Below are positions 57,622-64,000 of a DNA stretch of 64,000 bases, one piece after another. Where the stretch lies: positions 7,826,501 through 7,890,500 of the forward strand of contig JBAIAC010000035.1 of assembly GCA_037349315.1 (NCBI GenBank), given 5' to 3'. Every line of letters starts with the position of its first letter. Positions within the stretch are counted from its first letter, which is position 1. Source of the stretch: Chelydra serpentina (Eukaryota; Chordata; Testudines; Chelydridae). Made by a program: the position numbers and the translations under genes. Below the pieces are notes generated by a model. That model was not told where the DNA came from. It worked only from the letters and a program-made list of their open reading frames with translations, and made no database searches.

Positions 57622-58276
57622 CCGTATATACTCGATCATAAGCCAGTTTGTTTATAAGCCGACTCCCCCAAGAGGGATAAGTAAAAATGGCAAATTTTTA
57701 TGACCCATTCATTAGCCGACCCTATAATTCAGGGGTCAGCAAACTTTTTGGCTCCCGGGCCATCAGGATAAGCCGCTGACGGGCCGAGACAGTTTGTTTA
57801 CCTCGAGCGTCCGCAGGCACGGAGGTAAACCTAAGTAAACAAAGTGTCCCGGCCCGCCAGTGGCTTACCCTGACGGGCCAGGACAGCAACTGGTGTGGGA
57901 ATTTTGTGGGGGGGAGAGAAGCTGAGGATCAGGGGAGTAACCCCTGTGACCACCCCCACCCCTTTCCTGGGACCCTCACACTCTCCCCATCCCATCCCTT
58001 CCCATCTTAGCTGGGGTGGGCCAGGGGAGGATGTCTCTGGCCTGACCGGAGCTGCTGTTTCGGAGGCTGAGGGGGGAGAGCAGCGTGGCCAGAAGAGGAG
58101 AGACTCTGGCCCCACCTCTTCCCTTCTGGATCTGCTGGCTGTGCTGCCTCTCCTTGCCCCCTCTGTTGGGGCGGGGGGAGCTGTGTCCCACCTCTCCCCC
58201 TCTCTATACCCGTTCATAAGCCAACCCCCTTCCCTTTTTCACTAAAAAAATTTGGCTTATGAACAAGTATATACGG
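57622..58276. mobile_element. mariner-like MITE with TA duplication, 655 bp
   Basis: The left end starts CCGTATATACTCGATCATAA and the right end is complementary (CAAGTATATACGG), flanked by TA at 57620-57621 and 58277-58278. An apparent hAT left end CAGGGGTCAGCAAAC at 57730 lies inside, followed by words shared with the 7418 element. The matching hAT right end is not seen. No transposase. Confidence 0.75.
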
Positions 58277-58374
58277 TAATTATGAAAGCAAATTTGATAA
58301 CGGCAGGAGGTTTTGCAAGGCCCCTTTTTATTCCTTTTCAAGCTGAGCACTGATCCCTTTGCAGGGTCAGGGCC

Positions 58375-58612
58375 TTAGGCCTGGTCTACACCTAAAACGT
58401 AGGTCGACCTAACTATGTTGCTCAGGGGTGTGAAAAATTCATACCCCTGAGAAATGCAGTTAAGCCATCCTAAGCCCTGATGTGGGCACCGTTTGGTCAA
58501 TGGAAGAATTCTTCTATCAACCTAGCTACCACCTCTCAAGGGGATGGATTTACTACAGTGACTGAAAGCTTGTAGCTGTGCCGCTGTACTGCTTGTAGTT
58601 TAGACGTACCCT
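58375..58612. mobile_element. degenerate DNA element, GTCTACAC type
   Basis: Begins TTAGGCCTGGTCTACACC and ends GTTTAGACGTACCCTT. It contains AGGTCGACCTAAC and AATTCATACCCCTGAG with its complement CTCAGGGGTGTGAAAAATT. Confidence 0.55.
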
Positions 58613-60156
58613 TGGATTCCCTAAGAGTGCCTTGTTGGGGCCACAGTGAGTGAGGAAGCCGCCTTTGGATCTAGGATGTATACTCACAGCTTTTCCTGCA
58701 GACAAATGCCTGTCAAGATGTTTACGCAGGACTGTACTTCTAAAACGTATGTGCAAATGCAAAGTCACTTCCAACATAATTGGTTGCCTCAAGTCTTTGG
58801 TTGTTTTTAAAAGTGAGTTTTGAATCAGCCCCACATTTTCCATTTGGGACCAATAGGTAATTTGGGGTGATCAAAGCCAATTTTCTGTTCGTTTATTTTA
58901 CCTAGATCCTTTTTCTATATAGAGTCGCAAAGCTCTGTAATTACCATAAAGACACTTGGCAACATTGCATGGCAACATTGCGTGACAACGCAATGAAAGC
59001 TGACGACTATTCTCCTGTTTGTGCTATTTGAAGACCAAGGTAAACCATTCAGCAATCTGTGATGCCTACCGATCAAACAGTAGCAATGGCTCAACAGCAC
59101 ACTCCATTTTGTGGTTTTAAACTTTGGGGGGATTCATATCTAATGTCAGGGCAGTTACGCCATTGATTTTAACAGAGATACACAAAATGGGATGGGCACA
59201 TAAATAATATCCGTGTTAGAATAATCGATTGCTCCAAACTACAGTGCTTGGGACTATATTATGTATTATCGTGTGGAAGTAAGCTAAATGAATTCATTAA
59301 TCTTTTCTGTTTTCTTTGGTTATGAGATTATAAATTATTTTATGTCCCTCTACAGTGGCAAAAAGGAAATGTTAAAGTTTAATTTGTATGTTTTAGGTGT
59401 AAAATAATGGAAGAGTGTGAAAGAGTTTACCTGGATGCAGAGTTTTGTTTTTGTAAAACAGACTGTCAGGATAATGGCTGATGCTACGACACAGTCAATT
59501 GGTTGATTCCTTAAACCTGTCATTTTTTGGCATAGGTGTCAAGGACCAAATCTCTTGTGAAGTAATTCACTTGACAGATGACTTGTCCATTTTGGCAAAC
59601 AACTTGAGAAATGGTTTTCACAGAAACACTTATGACTTTAACGGGAAATTAGATTATAGTTTCCAATACACCTGCTTTCATTTGAATAAAAATCGACTAA
59701 TGAAATTCCTCCTGGTCAATCTGATTTGTGACATTGAGGCACAGTTGTATTGAGGTGCAGGGACGGGCTTTTATTTTTTTTTTAATGCAGCATATACAGG
59801 CTCTGATCTCGCAACTCGATCTGCCCAAATGGACTCTTGCTGCACCTGGAGCCCCATTACAGGATCAGGGCCACCGTTTGATATAAAGAAACTAAATTGC
59901 TGTGGTGACTGATGAGTCCTGGAAATCGAACGAAGACTCCATAGAATTCCCTCTGCAGGGAATTTTACGAACGTTATTTCTATGATGTTTTGCATGGTAC
60001 ATCCTCCACTGAGAATGAGGACAAATTTGAAAACGTAACAAGTTCTGAGTGATCTACCTGTTGCTTGCAGCATTTTCAGTGGTCGCTGCAACAGATCTGA
60101 GGCCTGTCTCTCTCAAGCTGGTTGGAGTAGAGGTTGCTCTCAGACCCTCCATTGTT

Positions 60157-60335
60157 ATCACAGAATATCAGGGTTGGAAGGGACCTTAGGAGGTCATCTA
60201 GTCCAGCCCCCTGCTCAAAGCAGGACCAATCCCCAATTTTTGCCCCAGATCCCTAAATGGCCCCCTCAAGGATTGAACTCACAGCCCTGGGTTTAGCAGG
60301 CCAATGCTCAAACCACTGAGCTATCCCTCCCTGCC
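60157..60335 (-). mobile_element. CR1 LINE 3' end, antisense
   Basis: Begins ATCACAGAATATCAGGGTTG with the reversed CR1 terminal motif, then GGTCATCTAGTCCAGCCCCC and AACCACTGAGCTATCCC. It is a short 5'-truncated tail. Confidence 0.9.
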
Positions 60336-61613
60336 GCTTACAACAGGGTGAGGGACATGCTCCTTGGGATACATGTGCAGAGCTGCAGATAGGCCAGAGC
60401 CACTCAGAAGAGCTGGCAATGCTGAGGGTGGTTCAGCCGCATCGGGGGAAGAACCCCTTCCTTCGTAGGCTCCTGCAGTGATCCTGACGGCACAGGCCGC
60501 CCTCTTGCGCTGTGTGCGCTGGTGCCAGGGTTGGGCCTCAACTGCCCTGAGAGAATCTTAGCCAACCTGTTCGGGGCCAGTCTGTCTTTTCAGGCAGAGT
60601 TTTTGAGAATCATCCCAGGGGCACCAACCGTTGTTGTCCTGCCTCCGCCATCCCCTCTCGCCCTTCCATCCTTTTCCTAATAAAAGGAAAATGTTCTTAC
60701 TGTACTTACATCACAGCACGTGGGTCATGTGCCTGTCTTGTGACCATGGTGAACGTTCTAGTGGTTGGTTTCTCTAGGTCATGGTTTTGAAGTACATAGG
60801 CAGGGCTGTGTTGAATTTGTTCTTATTTTTTTAATGCAATTTTATTGGGCTCTCTATGGAGGATGCTTCCTGCCACCACCAGTTTCCTTTCTTCCTCCTC
60901 AAGGGCCCCAGATCATGGTGACTGACCTTTCCACTGAGAAGGAATGGCTGGGGTTTGAAACCTATAATTGAGGCATCTAGACTGGCCAGAGGATTTTGTG
61001 CTGCGTGAAGTTCTCAAGCTCAGTGTGGTACCTCTCTCTAGCTACTGCACCTCTACATCCCACCTAGCTCCTGTTAGTGGGGTCAGACCATGAGCTAATA
61101 CTGACCATCAACCCCTGGAGCAGGTCCATGCAAAAACTCTGAGTGAATCAAACACACAATCATTTATTTTGAACTACGTGTTTTACACTGGACTGAGGAT
61201 TAGACAAAAAAACACCCCAACCATAATGCTTTATAGCTGTTTTCCATGAGAGAATTTGTGTTTAATATAATCCGCTCCGACTTTAATTTCTCCCTGATTG
61301 TTCCTAGGCATTCTCTTGTTGGCAACTGCTTTGGATGTACTTTGCTAGAACTAAGATGCCTGTAAATATTGGGTGCATATGTTAATGCAGAACAGAAGCG
61401 TGCCCAAGGACATCCACAAACTCCACCATGGTTTTCTGGTAAGGAACTGAGTGTTGTGATTCAGCTTAATTGAAAGAGATCCTGGGATCCTGTGGTATGC
61501 CATAGAGACCTTGGTACATAGACAGCATGTGTGCATATATATTGTCTGTTATCTTAATGCTTCCTGTGGGGCCGCGATGCTGGAAATAGGCACTTCATTG
61601 ACATTCTCTAACT

Positions 61614-62123
61614 CAGTGGTTCCCATCATGGTGCCCGCGGGCGCCATGGCACCCGCCGGGGCATTTATGTGCACCCACCATCAGGGCCGGTGCCAAGGAA
61701 GGAAGAGGAGAGGAGCATCCGCCGGAGATGTGTCCCCATTGAAATCCTGCCGCGCAGCGCTTCCGGCGGAGAAGCTTTTGCCGAAATCCTGCCGCGCAGC
61801 GCTTCCGGTGGAGAAGCTTTTGCCGAAATCCTGCCGCGCAGCGCTTCCGGCGGAGAAGCTTTTGCCGAAATGCCGCCGCGCAGCGCTTCCGGCGGAGAAG
61901 CTTTTGCCGAAATGCCGCCGCGCAGCGCTTCCGGCGGAGAAGCTTTTGCCGAAATGCCGCCGCGCAGCGCTTCCGGCGGAGAAGCTTTTGCCGAAATGCC
62001 GCTGCGCAGCGCTTCCGGCGGAGAACCATTGCTGCCGAAATGCCGCCGAGAAGTGTCGCTGCCCGCCACACTCTGATGAAGGGATGAATGTGCTCTTGGC
62101 CACAGAAAGGTTGGGGACCACTG
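61614..62123. mobile_element. hAT-type element carrying a minisatellite, 510 bp
   Basis: Ends CAGTGGTTCCCATC and GGTTGGGGACCACTG. A perfect 8-bp duplication CTCTAACT occurs at 61606-61613 and 62124-62131. The interior is mostly a 42-bp tandem repeat. Confidence 0.9.
61743..62038 (+). repeat. 42-bp minisatellite, ~7 units
   Basis: Units start with CGCGCAGCGCTTCCGG at 61751, 61793, 61835, 61877, 61919 and 61961, with a last degenerate unit at 62003. As 42 is divisible by three, several frames stay open on both strands (134-215 codons); these are not genes. The first three units differ from later ones by CCTGC versus GCCGC. Confidence 0.95.
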
Positions 62124-62310
62124 CTCTAACTCTTACAGTCTACTGTAGATTTGGCTGAGCAACTCTCTGCTGGAAGCCATTGATGTACACTGCTGTCTAA
62201 CCAGATGTACCAGAATCACACCTGTCAGGCTGGAAATGGTTTTCTGGAGGATGGTGATGCAACATTGCTCTGTGCCAGAGGATAGGAGTGAAGGTAGGAT
62301 TTTTGGGGAG

Positions 62311-62440
62311 AGGAGGTGGTGTAAGTATGAATTAAAAACCTCTCACAAATCCACCCATGCTGACAATCCACACTTAAGGTGCAGCAGTATCACGCAACAG
62401 CCATTATGTCTCAGGTGCTTTACCCAGGATTTCTGCCTGA
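62311..62440 (+). repeat. fragment of repeat at 63224-63675, opposite orientation
   Basis: GGTGGTGTAAGTATGAATTA, then CACAAATCCACCCATGCTGA and GTGCAGCAGTATCAC match the reverse complement of 63548-63673. Confidence 0.85.
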
Positions 62441-62699
62441 CAAAAGACTGATTTGACTCTAAATTAGGGTTTGACCCCTGGTACCAAATCCTTGGTGGCT
62501 CCAGTATTTGAAATACGCTGTGACTCGTCAGGGGGGTTTGAGAGTAAAAAGGTTGTGGTAGGTCCTGTTTCCTTTCCTGCTAGAATAAATGTCCTTTCCC
62601 CTGTGGGAATGGAAGGGTGAGTAGAGAGAAGACACTGAGCACTTTAAAGATCGAGGCAGTGCCCATGCATAGAACAAATACCCTAGACAAGCAGTTGAG

Positions 62700-62810
62700 T
62701 GCAGACAGTTATTAATTAATGATTTCTATTGCAATAGCACCTAGGAGTCCCAGGCATGGACCAGGACCCCCTTGTGCTAAGTGCTGTAAACACCTAGAAC
62801 AGATTTTCAC
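62700..62810. repeat. common vertebrate interspersed repeat fragment
   Basis: CAATAGCACCTAGGAGTCCC and CATGGACCAGGACCCCCTTG followed by GTGCTAAGTGCTGTAAACAC fit a widespread reptile and bird repeat, here a fragment. Confidence 0.5.
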
Positions 62811-63223
62811 TTAGTTTCAAAATCCATAGGGTGTGTCCATGCTTAAATCAAATTCCTCTGGTAGAGGTGTGTTTTAAGATCCCTTTCTTCATCCATTTAA
62901 TACCCCTTTCTTCCTTCCTTCCTTTGAATAGCGAGGGACTGATCCTAGGCATCTAAGCACGGGCTTCAGCGACGCACCTAACTTTGGAGACCCTGTTCCG
63001 AGGTAAGTGGGAGCTGTTAGACGCAAGGGGTGGTGAAGAACTGGGAGGCACACAGCTGGGACTTGTTTCCTGTACCCAATCCGCTCTAATAATGCTACAG
63101 ACTGTGGCACATACCCCTGCCGGGAGCATTCCATTCCCATCTGAAATTGGAGTAAACTTTGTAGATCACCCGATAGGAGGTTCCAGGAATTGAACCTCTC
63201 ATGGCAGCTGAGATCTGAGGGAT

Positions 63224-63675
63224 AGACTCATAGACTTTAAGGTCAGAAGGGACCATTATGATCATCTAGTCTGACCTCCTGCACAATGCAGGCCACAGAA
63301 TCTCACCCACCCACTCCTGGAATAATCCTCTCGCCTATGTCTCAGCTATTGAAGTCCTCAAATCATGGTTTAAAGACTTCAAGATGCAGAGAATCCTCCA
63401 GCAAGCGACCCGGGCCCCATGCTGCAGAGGAAGGCGAAAAACCTCCAGGGCCTCTGCCAATCTACCCTGGAGGAAAATTCCTTCCCGACCCCAAATATGG
63501 CGATCCTGAGCACGTGGGCAAGGGTCACTTACTGATGAGCAACATGATTCTTCATCGGTAAAGTGCCTGAGAGTTAATGGCTGTTGTGTGATACTGCTGC
63601 ACGCTACGTGTGGATTGTCAGCGTGGGTGGATTTGTGTGAGGTTTTCAATTCAGACTTACACCACCAGAGGCCGC
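63224..63675 (-). mobile_element. interspersed repeat with CR1-like tail, ~450 bp
   Basis: Its minus-strand 3' end (AAGGTCAGAAGGGACC, ATCATCTAGTCTGACC as read on +) resembles a CR1 tail. The middle has CCTGGAGGAAAATTCC and ACCCCAAATATGGCGATCC, and the 5' part matches 62311-62440. A 115-codon minus-strand frame here has no known domain. I do not recall a formal family name. Confidence 0.75.
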
Positions 63676-64000
63676 CACACACCTAAACAATGGGCAAAAT
63701 ATTCCAGACCGCAGAGCTGGGAGAGCCGGGCAATGCTCAGGTTCCCAGGTTAGGGGCTGCTCTGAGGAGTCCTTCAGCTGAGATCAGAAGACACTCCTCT
63801 GGCTTTGCTGTGTTTTTTGCTCCTCTCCCAGTGTGAACCATGCTTGAGCTGGGGGCATTTTGGGTTTTTCCTTTGTGACCCTATCAGGCCCTTGGGAACA
63901 CAGAGCGGCGTCAGAGTTCCTTGTCTCCTGTTCTGATTCCCATGCCCTGGACTTTTTTTTATAGTAAGCTGACAAGAATTGTTCAGCCTTTAGCATATGC

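Larger units (their letters stand above)
57401..64000. other. downstream flank, no gene seen
   Basis: After the putative 3' UTR the sequence is made mostly of repeats: a mariner-like element with a nested hAT end (57622-58276), a GTCTACAC-type element (58375-58612), CR1 and CR1-tail repeats in reverse (60157-60335 and 63224-63675), a hAT element with a minisatellite (61614-62123), and a sense fragment (62311-62440). About 58620-60120, 60350-61600 and 62450-63220 show no gene that I can support, apart from a common vertebrate repeat at about 62700-62810. Confidence 0.7.

Noticed and set aside
61511..62158. 215-codon open frame and four overlapping frames on both strands
   Set aside because: All come from the 42-bp minisatellite, whose length is a multiple of three.
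1..64000. CRISPR arrays, operons, prophage or bacterial genes
   Set aside because: The window is intron-rich vertebrate DNA; the tandem repeats lack the spacer structure of CRISPR and no bacterial coding pattern is seen.

Overview
The window is vertebrate nuclear DNA holding one gene, KLHL3 (kelch-like family member 3), on the + strand, spread over about 53 kb and followed by about 10 kb of downstream sequence. I could trace 14 coding exons (numbered 2 to 15 as in the mammalian gene) from position 556 to the TGA at 53646-53648. All 13 introns between them have GT-AG ends, the reading frame stays open across every junction, and the exons add up to 582 residues plus the last base of a split serine codon. 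With the five-residue first exon of the human gene this gives 587 residues, the human length, so residue numbers below use that scheme. Exon 1 and the promoter lie upstream of the window.

The protein is the substrate adaptor of a cullin-3 (CUL3) ubiquitin ligase. Exons 2-5 give the N-terminus and BTB domain, exons 5-8 the BACK domain, and exons 9-15 a six-bladed kelch propeller with six Gly-Gly blade signatures. In mammals it targets WNK1 and WNK4 kinases and so controls salt transport in the distal nephron.

The organism is probably a turtle, less likely a crocodilian. The introns are full of amniote MIR/CORE-type SINEs, CR1-family LINE pieces, and many non-autonomous DNA transposons with 8-bp target duplications (hAT-type). 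Alu, L1 and B elements are absent, and hAT density is far above that of birds. This rests on remembered repeat families, not on a database search.

Layout: 1-555 end of intron 1; 556-675 exon 2; 3669-3775 exon 3; intron 3 (8.2 kb) with a CR1 carrying a nested hAT element and a second intact hAT; 12023-12144 exon 4; introns 4-6 (long, repeat-bearing) around exons 5 and 6; exons 7 and 8 at 33.4-35.3 kb; intron 8 with a 1.6-kb antisense LINE remnant; exons 9-15 at 41.1-53.6 kb coding the propeller; 53,649 onward the 3' UTR (end not resolved) and then repeat-rich flanking DNA to 64 kb. I saw no second protein-coding gene, no tRNA or rRNA gene, and no CRISPR or prokaryotic feature. Nearly all other open frames are short and lie in introns or repeats.

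I found no convincing new biological system. The most notable non-gene structures are: three intact 124-bp hAT-type miniature elements, each with a perfect 8-bp duplication; two copies of a short element with two strong hairpins; a 42-bp minisatellite inside a hAT element that keeps several frames open; and a cluster of nested transposon insertions.
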